64,000 nucleotides of DNA from Planctomycetota bacterium (GCA_026004615.1 BPJM01000001.1:62001-126000); one strand, 5' to 3'. Counted from the first letter of the stretch, positions 12,601-22,397 are shown. A program made the numbers and translations. The notes: generated by a model not told the origin, from the letters alone.

Positions 12601-13050
12601 ATGCCCTCCGCCGAGACCGCCACGGCCGCCCCCGCCCCGCCGCCTCCGGCGGGCAGCGAGGACCATGGCCGCCAGCGCGGCGGGGCGCTGCTCGACGGCG
12701 TGCTGTTCCTGATCGGGCTGGGCTGCGTCGCCTACCTGCTGCTGCACACCAGCGTGCTGCCGGCCGCCGCGCGGGCGCTCGCGGTGGAGCGGCAGGCGCG
12801 CCGGCTCCAGGCCGAGGTCGAGGCGCTGGCCGCCCGGGTCGAGGAGCTGCGCCGCCAGGTGATCGCGCTCAAAAGCGATCCCTGGTACATCGAGCGCACG
12901 CTCAAGGCGAGGCTGCGCGCGCTGCGGCCGGATCTCTTTCCGGCCCAGCAACCGCCCGCTCCGGCCCCGGGCCGGGCGGCGGCGGTTCCGGCCCCGCCTT
13001 CCTCGGCTCTTGCCCCGCCGGGCCGCACCGACGGCGCCGGCCCAGGTTGA
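12601..13050 (+). CDS. ftsB: FtsB/DivIC-like septum formation initiator
   Basis: FtsB-type proteins are single-pass membrane coiled-coil parts of the divisome. This 149-residue protein has a disordered Ala/Pro N-terminus, one transmembrane segment at about 35-55 (GVLFLIGLGCVAYLLLHTSV), a coiled coil (VERQARRLQAEVEALAARVE) and the family-typical DPWYIERTLKARLRALRPD. The position after eno supports the name. The Pro/Ala-rich C-terminal tail is longer than in E. coli FtsB (103 residues). The start ATG 12601 has no good ribosome binding site and may be wrong. If the organism is a planctomycete lacking FtsZ, the job of this protein is open. Confidence 0.75.
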   Translation: MPSAETATAAPAPPPPAGSEDHGRQRGGALLDGVLFLIGLGCVAYLLLHTSVLPAAARALAVERQARRLQAEVEALAARVEELRRQVIALKSDPWYIERTLKARLRALRPDLFPAQQPPAPAPGRAAAVPAPPSSALAPPGRTDGAGPG

Positions 13051-13084
13051 AACCGCCCGGGAGGGACACGGAGGCAAGACCGGC

Positions 13085-13903
13085 CTAGCCGTCCTCGAAC
13101 CGGTAGCGGCGCAGGAAGGGATAGCGCTGCATGCGCTCGGTGACGCGCCCGATCAGCTCCGCCGTCCAGGGCGCCTGCTCGCGGCTCTTGCGGGGCGAGG
13201 GGAACACGATCCCCGCGCACGCCTCCAGATACTCCGGCTCGGCCTCCAGCTCGAGCCAGTCGAGCAGCCGCGCGAGCTCCCGGCGCGGATCCGCGACCAG
13301 GTCCTCGTGAAAGCTCTCCATGACCTCGCCTGGCTGCGCTCGCTCCAGCACCCGGCAGACGCGCTCGACCCGCTCGAAGTACTCCTCGATGCCCTGCTCG
13401 AGCGCCTTGTGCGCCCGCCGCGCGATGGTGCTGATGTTGTCGAACGGGTTGCGGATGTGGTGGATGAGCCGCAGCGGCACCCCCAGCTGCCGCCGCAGCC
13501 GCTCGAGCAGGCCCGGCACCTTCGCCAGCAGCCGCGCGGTGCTGCCGCCGCGCTTGTCCCCGATCACCCGCAGCCGCTCGTAGCGGCCCTGCCACTGGCC
13601 GGGCACCGTGTAGTCGAACTCGGTCTGCCGCCGCCCCCGCTCGGCGAACAGCCGCTCGCCGTGCAGGATCAGGCCGAACAGCTGCTCCCGGCCGAAGCCC
13701 AGCCGCGCGAACTTGAGCACGTTCACCTCGTGCGCCAGCACCACGTGCCGGTGGGCATTGAGCAGCGAGCCCAGCAGGCTGTGGCCGCTGCGCGGATAGC
13801 CGACGAACAGGCAGAAGCGCTCCACCTCCGCGAAGCGGTGGCGGTGGCGGCGCGCCTCGCGGCGCGCCTGGAGCCAGGTCGCGACGACCTCGAGCGGCTT
13901 CAC
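13085..13903 (-). CDS. Sulfotransferase-family protein
   Basis: A PAPS-dependent sulfotransferase-like protein of 272 residues. The 5-prime phosphosulfate-binding motif is FVGYPRSGHSLLGSLLNAH (residues 33-51) and the 3-prime phosphate region is HHIRNPFDNISTIARRAH. FHEDLVADPRRELARLLDWL matches the later conserved helix. There is no signal peptide, so it is cytosolic. The start is GTG 13903, with AGGAGG twelve bases upstream inside the end of the preceding gene. It begins 22 bases after the stop of the large caspase-like protein gene and is probably its operon partner. The acceptor is unknown. Confidence 0.75.
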   Translation of the reverse strand: MKPLEVVATWLQARREARRHRHRFAEVERFCLFVGYPRSGHSLLGSLLNAHRHVVLAHEVNVLKFARLGFGREQLFGLILHGERLFAERGRRQTEFDYTVPGQWQGRYERLRVIGDKRGGSTARLLAKVPGLLERLRRQLGVPLRLIHHIRNPFDNISTIARRAHKALEQGIEEYFERVERVCRVLERAQPGEVMESFHEDLVADPRRELARLLDWLELEAEPEYLEACAGIVFPSPRKSREQAPWTAELIGRVTERMQRYPFLRRYRFEDG

Positions 13904-13925
13904 GGGCGCCGGCTGCCTCCTGCTG

Positions 13926-16461
13926 CTACTGGCGCGGGAAGTGACGCCGGAAGGCGGCCTCGACCGCCCCCAGCAGCACCGGGTCGATCAGGCCGTGGTT
14001 GTGCAGGCTCAACAGCTCCCCGAGCTGTGGCCGCACCCCCGCCGGCAGCCGCGCCGCGAGCCCCGGCAGCGCCAGGTCGAGTGCGCCGCGGATGTCGCGG
14101 CCAGCTGCCCGCGCCTCCTCGTAGGCGGCGCGACCGGCTGCGGGCTCCAGCCCCCCCGCCGCCGCCAGGCCGTCCAAAATGCGGACCACTGCCTCCTCGA
14201 TCTTGTGGTCCATGTGGAGTTCGTGGCGCGCCGCCGCGGTGACCACCCCGGTGCTGTCGATCCCCAGGCCGAGCACGAACGAGCGCTCGCCCTGCCTCAC
14301 CACCAGCGCCACGTTGCCCGGCTGGTTCTGCTCCAGTCCGCGCGGCCCGAAGGACTGGATCTCGCCTTCGATCCCCAGCCGCGCCAGCACGTTCGCCAGG
14401 TCCTCCAGCGCCAGCCACGAGCGATTCGCGAGCCTGAGCCCGGGCGGCACCGCGAGCGGCTCGCCCACGCGCGCCGGCATGCGCTCCGCCGCCTCGGCCA
14501 GCCCCGGCACCCGCAACACCCGCTCTTTGAGCCGTTCGAAGTGCTCCGGCAGATAGTCCTCCGGGTCGCCCACCAGGCGCTGGAGCTCCCCGAAGCTCGG
14601 CAGTCCCTGCAGCCCGTAGCGGCGCACGAACAGCGCCTCCTCGGCCCACGGCTCGTCGAGGGTGTCGCGCGCGCTGTACCACGTGCCCTGCTGGTGCACG
14701 ATCCGCTCCAGCAACCCGATGCCGAGCGCCACCCGCTCCGCCGGCTCCAGCCCCGCCTGCTCGCCCAGCCACAGCCCTGCCTCATAGGCGAGCATCCGCG
14801 AGAGATCCTCGGCCTGGGTATGCGCGAAGCGGCTCGACAGCGTCACCCGCACCCCGCCGTCCTCGCCGCGCTCGAACCGGAAGGCGCGCAGGTCGCCCCC
14901 CCGCGGGCTCGAAGAAGCCCCCCGGCCGCCACCGCTCCGGGTCCCACGGCAGCCGCCGCTCCAGCTCCGGGGGCAGAAGGTGGTTGTAGCGGATCGCGAG
15001 CGAGAGTTCGGAGACCGACCTGCCGAGCGCCGTGCCGTCCAGCGCATGGCGCGGGATGGGCTGCACCACCGGGTCGTAGCCGCCGGAGGCGTCCACCCGC
15101 TTGGGGTAGATCACATGGAAGATGTGGTCCTGCCCGTCCTTCACCCCGTCGCCGTCCCGGTCGTAGTGCTTGACCAGGGTCGAGCGCGTGGTGGGGAAGA
15201 AGTAGTGGCTCTCCAGATCGGTGTAGCGGTAGTCGGGGTCGTCGCCGAACCACCGCTTGAGGTCGCGCTCGGTGCGGCGTTCGATCTGCTTCCAGCTCTG
15301 CTGCTTGCGGAAGCCGTCGATGAGGTTCTCCATGAGCGTGAAGTCCAGGTTGTCGTCCGTCATCGCGGTGGTCGAGAGCACCTGCGCATCCGGGTAGGCG
15401 CGCTCCAGCGACTCCACGTTGCCCTCGCCCCAGCACTGCATGAGCAGGACCAGCTTGCCCTCGCCGCTGCCCCCGACCCCGCGCGCCAGCGCGTGGTCGA
15501 CCCGGTGGCCGTAGCCGGCATGCCCGGCGTACGCGATCACATCGACCGCCGGGTCGTCCATCTTCTCGAACAGCGCCGGGGTGCCCTGCTTGGGCGGGAT
15601 CGTGATGACCACCGGCGGCTCCTCGCCGCTGCGGTCCAGGCGCAGGGTGTGCGAACCGTCAGCGTTGGCGGTGTGGCGGAAGCCTAGCTCCTTGTAGAAC
15701 TCGATGTTGTCCGCGATCAGGCTGCCGCTGTCGTCCACGTACATGAGGATGTCGATCTTGCCGTCGGCCAGCCACTTCTCGTAGGGCGGTCGCGATGGAT
15801 AGAGCGCCTCGCGCGCCGCGCGCACCTCCGGCAGCTCGCTCGCCTCGGCGCGCGCCACCAGCCGCTCGAAGGCGAAGTCGCGTACCTGGCGCCACGGCTC
15901 GGCCTGGACGGCGGCGGTCAGCCGCCGCAGGATCCGCCGCCCCAGCGCCCCGTCCCCGAGCGCGAACGCCCGCGCCGCCGCCTCCTCCATGAGGTGCAGC
16001 GCCGCCGCCCGCCCCTGCCTCCACGCCAGGTGGGTGGCCTCGTCCGGCGCCTCGCCGGCCAGCGCCTTGTGCGTCTGGGCCAGCCGCGCGCTCAGCCGGT
16101 CGAGCAGCCCGGCGTGCTCGGCTCCCAGCCCGTCGAACGGACCCGGCGCCCCGGCCGGCCGCAGTGCCAGGGCGTTGAGCAGCCCCAGCGGCCCGCCTTC
16201 TGGCGGGGTGGGCCCGGCCGGGAGCAGTCTGCCGTCCGCGGCGACCGCCACCTCGTAGCCCTCGAGAACCAGCGCCTCCTCCCGGGGGCCGGCGCCCAGG
16301 CCGGCCAGCACCGCGTGGCGCGCCCCGGAGGTGCTCGCCGCCGCCGGTGGCGCATTCTCCGCCGCCGACCGCGCCGCCGCGCTCTCCGCCGCCTCCTCGA
16401 GCCCGCTGTCCGCACCGGCCGGCTCCAGCCGGCCCGGCCAGCCCGCCCCGCCCACGCTCAT
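13926..16461 (-). CDS. Large unknown protein with possible caspase-like (clan CD) dyad and EF-hand-like loop
   Basis: About 845 residues and no family I recognise. The start is ATG 16461 (MSVGGAGWPGRLEPAG) with a GGGGGG stretch upstream; GTG 16518 is an alternative. The first 90 residues are Ala-rich and low complexity, followed by a helical region. At about residue 300-345 comes a strand-like VDVIAYAGHAGYGHRV, then KLVLLMQCWGEGN, which resembles the His and Cys dyad of clan CD peptidases (caspase, gingipain); this is inference from spacing and context. Around residue 430 is YDRDGDGVKDGQDHIF, an EF-hand-like calcium loop. The C-terminal 330 residues (LSRMLAYEAGLWLGEQAG) are helical. A seven-C run near 14903 breaks the frame. 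The sulfotransferase gene follows 22 bases downstream. Confidence 0.6.
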
Positions 16462-16712
16462 GGCCCATCCCCCCGCTCCCAGCGCCGCCGCCCGGGGCCG
16501 CGCCTGCCTCCAAACCACGGGCCGAGCCTACCCCAGCCGGCGCCTCCGGGCAATCCTCTGCCGGCGCCGACCCGCCCCCGCCCGCTGCACGGCCCGCTCC
16601 TGGGTATTCGCCCGGGTTTCACAGTCCGGTGACACACCCCGGGCGCAGCCCGGCGATGCTCGCCAGCTGGATCGGTGGCAGGTGCGATCCACGCGAAACC
16701 GAGGGCATTTCC

Positions 16713-18470
16713 ATGGCTGGATGGCGAGCCTTGCTGGTGGGCGTGCTGTTCGCCGGGGCGCTGTGGTGCGCGGCCGGCAGCGCCCGCGCCGACATCGTCC
16801 ACCTCGCCGACGGCCGCATGCTGCGCGGCGAGGTGCTGGAGGAGACGCCGGAGCAGGTCCGGATCCGGACCGCCGCCGGGATCCTCACCGTCTATCGGGA
16901 CGAGATCGACCGCATCGAGCGACTGGCGCCCGCCGAGAGCCCGGATGCGATCTACCGCGAGAGGCTGGCGGCCCTGCCGCCCGGGGATGCGGACGCGCTG
17001 GTGGGGCTAGCGCAGTGGCTCGCGGGGCTGGGCTACGAAGAGCAGGCCCAGGACTGCTACCGCCGCGCGCTCGCGATCGAACCCGAGCACGTCGAGGCTC
17101 ACCTGGCGCTCGGGCACGTGCTGCGGCGCGGGCGCTGGGTCAGCCCCGAGCAGGCGGCGCGGATCGACCGCGAGCTGGGGATCCTGGAGCCGGAGCCGGG
17201 CGCAAGCGGCGAAGGGACGGCGGCAGCGGAGGAGGTGGCGGGCCTGGCCGAACCGCCGGCCGCGGCGGCCCTGCCGCCGGCCCTGCGCGGTGCGCTCGCC
17301 GAGCTGCGGCGCGGGCTGCTCTCCCCCAAGCCCGCCGAGCGGGCGCGCGCGCTCGAGCAACTGCTGGCACTGCCGGAGCGCTGCGCAGCCGCTGCGCCCG
17401 AGCCGGCCGCCGCCGGCGAGCCCGCCGAGGACGCGCCCGCACCGCTGGAGCAGGCGCGCGCCGCGTGCCGAGAGCTGCTGCTCGAGGTGCGCCGCGCGCG
17501 GCTGCGGCAGTACGAGCGCGAGCGGCAGCAGCTCGCGCGCACCATCCCCACCTGGAGCGATCCGCGCTACCAGCGAGCGCGCGAGCGGCTGCTCGAGCGC
17601 TGGGTGGCGGCGAAGGACGAGGCGCTCAAGACGATCTTCGACCTGGAGATCTACCCCGAGGAGGACCACGGTCGCAAGGGCCAGCCGATCGTCGACGAGA
17701 AGGTCGAGGCGGTGCGCGCCGCCTACGAGCCGTACGAGCGGCTGCTGCTCGACGATCTGCGCGTGTTCCTGCGGCTCGGCGAGTCGGAGGCCCAGGCCTT
17801 TGCCGAGCGGCTCGCCGGCCGGCGCGCCGCGGTGGCGGAGCTGGATGTGGCGGCACCGCGGCTGGGCGCACCTCAGCCCCCGCCTCCGGCCGAGCCGCCG
17901 GCGGTGCTGCGGGCGTTGCTGCTCTACCGGGCCGGCCGCATCGCCCAGGCGTGGGCGCTCGCCCGCGACGCCCGGCTCGGCCCCTGGGAGATGCGGCTGC
18001 TCGAGCGGCTGCGGGACGTGCGGGTGGCGGAGTACAACCAGGGCTGGCTGAACAAGACCTCGGTCACCCAGGGCAAACTGCCCACCCGGCTCGAGGTCGA
18101 GCAGGTCCGCATCACCAACGAGTACCGGATGCTCATGGGGCTGCATGCCCTCGAGATCGATCCCCGGCTGATCGAGTCGGCGCGCGGGCACTCCGAGGAG
18201 ATGACGCGCCTGGGCTACTTCGCGCACGAATCCCCCGTGCCCGAACGGCGCACCCCCTCCATGCGTGCCCAGCTCGCGGGCTACCCGGGCGGTGTGGCCG
18301 AGAACATCTCGCAGGGCTCGCCGACGCCGCAGGCGACCCACGAGGCGTGGTACAACTCCAGCGGCCACCACCGCAACATCCTGGGCGCGAGCCACCAGGC
18401 CATGGGTGCGGGGCTGGACGGCATGCACTGGACCCAGAACTTCGGCGGCACCGCCACGCTCGTCCGCTGA
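16713..18470 (+). CDS. Secreted TPR and CAP-domain (SCP/PR1) protein
   Basis: An exported protein of 585 residues. The start is ATG 16713, with GAGGG eight bases upstream. The signal peptide is residues 1-28 (MAGWRALLVGVLFAGALWCA, cleaved after SARA). A short beta region follows (DIVHLADGRMLRGEVLEETP, RIRTAAGILTVYRDEIDRIE), then a TPR pair (ALVGLAQWLAGLGYEEQAQD, CYRRALAIEPEHVEAHLALG), a long helical middle, and a C-terminal CAP domain at about 460-580 (HSEEMTRLGYFAHESP, AENISQGSPTPQATHEAWYN, SSGHHRNILGASHQAMGAGL). The CAP cavity His and Glu residues appear present. Such CAP proteins are secreted and often act at the cell surface. The target is unknown. Confidence 0.8.
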   Translation: MAGWRALLVGVLFAGALWCAAGSARADIVHLADGRMLRGEVLEETPEQVRIRTAAGILTVYRDEIDRIERLAPAESPDAIYRERLAALPPGDADALVGLAQWLAGLGYEEQAQDCYRRALAIEPEHVEAHLALGHVLRRGRWVSPEQAARIDRELGILEPEPGASGEGTAAAEEVAGLAEPPAAAALPPALRGALAELRRGLLSPKPAERARALEQLLALPERCAAAAPEPAAAGEPAEDAPAPLEQARAACRELLLEVRRARLRQYERERQQLARTIPTWSDPRYQRARERLLERWVAAKDEALKTIFDLEIYPEEDHGRKGQPIVDEKVEAVRAAYEPYERLLLDDLRVFLRLGESEAQAFAERLAGRRAAVAELDVAAPRLGAPQPPPPAEPPAVLRALLLYRAGRIAQAWALARDARLGPWEMRLLERLRDVRVAEYNQGWLNKTSVTQGKLPTRLEVEQVRITNEYRMLMGLHALEIDPRLIESARGHSEEMTRLGYFAHESPVPERRTPSMRAQLAGYPGGVAENISQGSPTPQATHEAWYNSSGHHRNILGASHQAMGAGLDGMHWTQNFGGTATLVR

Positions 18471-18554
18471 GGCAGCCCCCTCTGCGGGGCAGCCCCCACC
18501 CACGCGCGCCCCGCGCCGGCGGACGGCGGCGCCCGTTCGCCGCCGGCCGGCGGC

Positions 18555-19376
18555 CTACACGAACAGATCCGGAATCAGCTCCTGGCCCGGCTCGACCGCG
18601 TACGGGCTGAAGTCGGTGAAGCCGGCGGCGCGCAGCACCTCCTCGTCGATGAAGAAGTTGCCGGTGCACTCGGCGCTGGGGCGGGTGAGCACCTGCCAAG
18701 CGGCATCGGCCATGATCTCGGGCTTGCGCGAACGCCGGATCGTCTCCTCGCCCCCGAGCAGGTTGCGCACCGCCGCGGTGGCGATGATCGTGCGGGGCCA
18801 GAGCGCATTGACGGCGATGCGCTGCGGCCGCAGCTCCTCGGCCATCCCGAGCACGCACATGCTCATGCCGTACTTCGACATGGTGTAGGCCAGGTGCGGC
18901 GCGAACCAGCGCGGCTCCATGCGGAGCGGCGGCGCGATCACCAGGATGTGCGGATTCGCCGCCTTCTCCAGGTGCGGGATGCACGCCTGGGAGCACAGGA
19001 AGGTCGCGCGGACGTTGACCTGGTGCATGAGGTCGAACCGCTTCATCGGGGTCTGGAGCGTGCCGGTCAGGCTGATGGCGCTGGCGTTGTTGACCAGGAT
19101 ATCGATCCCGCCGAAGACCTCCACGGTCCGCTCCACCGCCGCGCGCACCTCGTCCTCGTGGCGCACGTCGACCGCGCACGGCAACGCCTTGCCGCCGGCC
19201 TGCTCGATCTCCTCCGCCGCGGTGTAGATGGTGCCCGGCAGCCTGGGGTGCGGCTCGGTGGTCTTGGCGGCGATCGCGATGTTCGCCCCGTCGCGCGCCG
19301 CCCGCAGCGCGATCGCCTTGCCGATGCCGCGGCTCGCGCCCGTGATGAACAGCGTCTTGCCCTTCAGATCCGCCAT
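18555..19376 (-). CDS. Short-chain dehydrogenase of the HSDL2-like group
   Basis: A cytosolic NAD(P)-dependent oxidoreductase of 273 residues. The start is ATG 19376, with GGAGG six bases upstream. The Rossmann motif is FITGASRGIGKAIALRAARD, NNAS is present in ILVNNASAISLTGTL, and the catalytic Tyr/Lys pair is AYTMSKYGMSMCVLG. KTTEPHPRLPGTIYTAAEEI and NALWPRTIIATAAV are typical of the HSDL2-like subfamily, whose bacterial substrates are mostly unknown. It follows the MFS gene by 90 bases on the same strand and may be in a transcription unit with MFS and hpnH. Confidence 0.8.
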   Translation of the reverse strand: MADLKGKTLFITGASRGIGKAIALRAARDGANIAIAAKTTEPHPRLPGTIYTAAEEIEQAGGKALPCAVDVRHEDEVRAAVERTVEVFGGIDILVNNASAISLTGTLQTPMKRFDLMHQVNVRATFLCSQACIPHLEKAANPHILVIAPPLRMEPRWFAPHLAYTMSKYGMSMCVLGMAEELRPQRIAVNALWPRTIIATAAVRNLLGGEETIRRSRKPEIMADAAWQVLTRPSAECTGNFFIDEEVLRAAGFTDFSPYAVEPGQELIPDLFV

Positions 19377-19466
19377 CGTCGCCTCCTCGCCGCCCCTGGC
19401 GGGCGTCTTCGGTGCCGGCCGCGCAGGCCGGTGCTCGCCCGTCGTTCCCCGCGGCTGGCGCCGATC

Positions 19467-20771
19467 CTACCGTCGCCCCGCCCCCGCACAAGCCGGTGCC
19501 CGGCTGGGCGGGCAGGCGGCCGGCGGCGCCGCCCGCCCCTGCTCGGCCTCGGCCAGCCGGTGCATCACCGCCACCGCACCCGCGAGCAACGCCGCCGCCG
19601 CCAGCATGCCCAGGCGCGGCGCGCCGAGCGCGAGCACCGCGTAGCCGAGCAGCGGCCCCACCGCGCCGCGCGCGCCGACCAGCGCCACGTGCAGCGCCTG
19701 GAACGGAGCCGCGTCCCGCTCGCGCGCGAAGTGGATGGAAGCGAGGTTCCAGAGGATGTTCACCCCCGCCATCGCGGCCCCCATGACCGCGAAGGCCAGG
19801 TACGCCGGGCCCATGGCCCAGGAACCGGCGAGCGCGAGCGGGAACAGCGCCAACAGCCCGAATGCGCGAGCGGCCATGCGGATCGGCCCGATGCGATCCA
19901 CCAGCCGGCCCCACAGCGGCAGGCACACCATGTTGGCCAGCCCGAACACCCCCTGCTTGGCGAGCGCCGCCTCCAGGTAGCTCGCCCCCAGGCCCCGCAC
20001 CAGGAAGACGGGCAGGATGGGCTGCAGCATCATGAAGCCGAGCCCATAGAGCAGGAACCCCAGCTCGAACTGCCGGAAGGCGTGCTCGCCGCGCAGCAGG
20101 CGCACGCTCTCCTCGAGTCCGGCTGCCACCTCGCGCAGCACCGCCGCCAGCCCGGGCGCGGGCTGCCGCCTGCCCCAGCGCCGCCGCGCCCCCCGGATCT
20201 TGATGCGGGCCAGCAGCCAGCACGACATGAGGCCGAGCAGGCCCGCCGCCGGATAGCAGTAGCGGTACGCCCCTTCGTCCGCCTCCAGCCACAGCCCCGC
20301 CAGCACGGCGCTCGCCATGCCGGCGAGGGTGGTCACCGCCGCCACGATCCCGAAGATGCGGCCCCGGATCGCGGCCGGATAGTTGGCCTGGAAGATCGTG
20401 TTCTGCGCCGGCAAGACGACGCTGTAGGAGGCGGCCGCCAGCGCGAGCAGGGCCACGAACGGACCGGGCTCGCTGACCCAGAGCATGAGCACCAGCGGCG
20501 CCCGCCCGAGCAGGCCTGCCCCCAGAAAGAACGGCCGCTTGCTGCGGCCGACCAGGATCCCGCCCCACACCGGCGCCAGCAGCAGCGCCATCGGGAAGAC
20601 GATCGCCAGCAGCGTCACCTGCGCGTCGCTGCCGCCCAGTCCCTTGACGAGCACGACGCCGCCGAGCCCGATCAGCTGCGAGAACAGCACACCCTCGCAC
20701 GCGCCCGCCAGCAGGTGGCGGCGGAAGGTGTAGCGGGCGACCAGAGGAAACCCGGTGCCGAGTCGGCCCAT
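19467..20771 (-). CDS. MFS transporter
   Basis: An inner-membrane carrier of 434 residues with about twelve hydrophobic segments, among them LLAIVFPMALLLAPVWGGIL, LIGLGGVVLVKG, FLLYGLGFMMLQPILPVFLV and LLAAAALLAGAVAVM. The loop after the second helix (VGRSKRPFFLGAGLLGR) resembles the MFS A-motif. The start is ATG 20771 (GRLGTGFPLVARYTFRRHL). The substrate cannot be told. It sits 117 bases downstream of hpnH on the same strand; a role in moving a lipid or precursor would fit but is only inference. Confidence 0.75.
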   Translation of the reverse strand: MGRLGTGFPLVARYTFRRHLLAGACEGVLFSQLIGLGGVVLVKGLGGSDAQVTLLAIVFPMALLLAPVWGGILVGRSKRPFFLGAGLLGRAPLVLMLWVSEPGPFVALLALAAASYSVVLPAQNTIFQANYPAAIRGRIFGIVAAVTTLAGMASAVLAGLWLEADEGAYRYCYPAAGLLGLMSCWLLARIKIRGARRRWGRRQPAPGLAAVLREVAAGLEESVRLLRGEHAFRQFELGFLLYGLGFMMLQPILPVFLVRGLGASYLEAALAKQGVFGLANMVCLPLWGRLVDRIGPIRMAARAFGLLALFPLALAGSWAMGPAYLAFAVMGAAMAGVNILWNLASIHFARERDAAPFQALHVALVGARGAVGPLLGYAVLALGAPRLGMLAAAALLAGAVAVMHRLAEAEQGRAAPPAACPPSRAPACAGAGRR

Positions 20772-20888
20772 GGCGCGCGCGTCCTATCCGCTCGCAAACG
20801 CAAGACCCCGCCCACCCCGCTCGCAGCCAGCGGTGGGGACCTGCCCGCCCCGCGCGCAGAACACCGCCTGCAGCGGCGCGCTCCCGCC

Positions 20889-22280
20889 TCAGGAGGCCAT
20901 CTGGAGCTTGCGGGCGCGGGCCTGCTCGGCCTTCTTGAGCCGGTACTTCTGGACCCAGGCCTCCCAGGACTTGCCCTCGGCGAAGTCCTTGCCGCTCAGC
21001 CGCACCCCGCGGATGCGGCTGGCGGGCAGCGAGCGCGCAGGGCCGTCGCCACCCGCCGGCAGGTAGTCCACCTTGCGCCCGTCGAAGTTGTAGACGTAGC
21101 AGACGAGCTCGCTGCCGTCGTGGAACTCCAGCGTCACATCCCCGCGGTAGTCCATCGCCTCCCAGAGCGCATACTCGAGCGTGCCCGGTCTGGCCCCCTC
21201 CTTGGCGGTCAGGCTCCGGCGGGTCACGGGCGGTACCTTGGCGCGACGGCGCCTGGCCCCGTCCACCCCGAGCACGGTGGCGCGGATGGTCTCCATCAAA
21301 CCCCGCAGCGAACGGAAGGTGTAGTCCACCGCGGTCGGCTCGTGCCCGCAGTGGACCATGCAGTCGCGGCACTTGGGGTTGCCGGAGGCACGCCCGTAGC
21401 GCGACCAGTCGGTCTGCTCCAGCAGCTCGGCGAACGTGCTGGCATAGCCCTCCTGCAGGAGGTAGCACGGCCGCTGCCAGCCGAAGATCGTGTAGCAGGG
21501 GTTGCCCCAGGGGGTGCACTCGAAGTGGCGCTGCCCCATGAGGTATTCCAAGAACAGCGGCGAGTGGTTGAACTTCCAGCCTTTCTTCGGGCGGTAGAAG
21601 AGCTTGCGAAATAGCTCCCAGGTCCGCTCGCGCTGCAAGAAGCTCTGCTGGTCCGGCGCCTTGGAGTAGCTGTAGCCGGGCGAGACCATCATCGACTCGA
21701 CGCCGATCTCCGTCATCCGGTCGAAGAAGCGGCGCGTGCTCTCCGGGTCGGCGTGCTGGAAGAGCGTCGTGTTGGTGGTGACGCGGAAGCCCATCTCGAC
21801 CGCGAGCCGGATCGCCTCCTCGGCCTTGCGGTAGACCCCTTCCCGGCAGACCGCAAAATCGTGCGCCTCCTCCTCGCCGTCCATGTGGACACTGAAGGTG
21901 AGATATTTCGACGGCGTGAAGATCCCCTCCTCCAGCCGCTTCTTGAGCAGCAGCGCGTTCGTGCACAGATAGATGTACTTGCGGCGCCGCACCAGCTCCC
22001 GCACCAGCTCCGCGATCTGCGAATAGAGCAGCGGCTCGCCGCCCGGGATGCTCACCACGGGCGCCCCGCACTCATCGACCGCTGCCAGCGCCTGCTCCAG
22101 CGGCATCTCGCGCCGCAGCACGTGACCGGGGTACTGGATCTTGCCGCAGCCGGCACAGGCGAGGTTGCAGCGCAGCAGCGGCTCCAGCATGAGCACCAGC
22201 GGGTAGCGCCGCCGGCCGAGCAGCCGCTGCTTGAGCACGTACCACGCCACCGTGGCCATCTGCGAGATGGGAACGCTCAT
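20889..22280 (-). CDS. hpnH: HpnH-type radical SAM enzyme with C-terminal extension
   Basis: HpnH joins adenosyl radical chemistry to hopene, giving adenosyl-hopane, the first step to C35 bacteriohopanepolyols. The N-terminus matches HpnH closely: QRLLGRRRYPLVLMLEPLLR, then Cys38, Cys42 and Cys45 (CNLACAGC) for the 4Fe-4S cluster, then AVDECGAPVVSIPGGEPLLY and YIYLCTNALLLKKRL. A second Cys-rich part (PKCRDCMVHCGHEPTAVDYT) is also typical. At 463 residues it is about 100 longer than most HpnH. The extra tail (TLEFHDGSELVCYVYNFDGR, LSGKDFAEGKSWEAWVQKYR) looks like a small beta domain plus a helix. The start is ATG 22280. A good promoter lies upstream. The producer of its substrate, squalene-hopene cyclase, is not in the window. 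Confidence 0.85.
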   Translation of the reverse strand: MSVPISQMATVAWYVLKQRLLGRRRYPLVLMLEPLLRCNLACAGCGKIQYPGHVLRREMPLEQALAAVDECGAPVVSIPGGEPLLYSQIAELVRELVRRRKYIYLCTNALLLKKRLEEGIFTPSKYLTFSVHMDGEEEAHDFAVCREGVYRKAEEAIRLAVEMGFRVTTNTTLFQHADPESTRRFFDRMTEIGVESMMVSPGYSYSKAPDQQSFLQRERTWELFRKLFYRPKKGWKFNHSPLFLEYLMGQRHFECTPWGNPCYTIFGWQRPCYLLQEGYASTFAELLEQTDWSRYGRASGNPKCRDCMVHCGHEPTAVDYTFRSLRGLMETIRATVLGVDGARRRRAKVPPVTRRSLTAKEGARPGTLEYALWEAMDYRGDVTLEFHDGSELVCYVYNFDGRKVDYLPAGGDGPARSLPASRIRGVRLSGKDFAEGKSWEAWVQKYRLKKAEQARARKLQMAS

Positions 22281-22397
22281 GGCTCCTCGCTCTTCGTGAC
22301 TGGGAGGCGAGACCTTCGGGGGGCAGGGCCCGCCGGACCGGCCGGCGTACCGTGCCTCCGCGCGCGGCGCTCCCCCTCCTGGCTCGACGCCTGCTTC

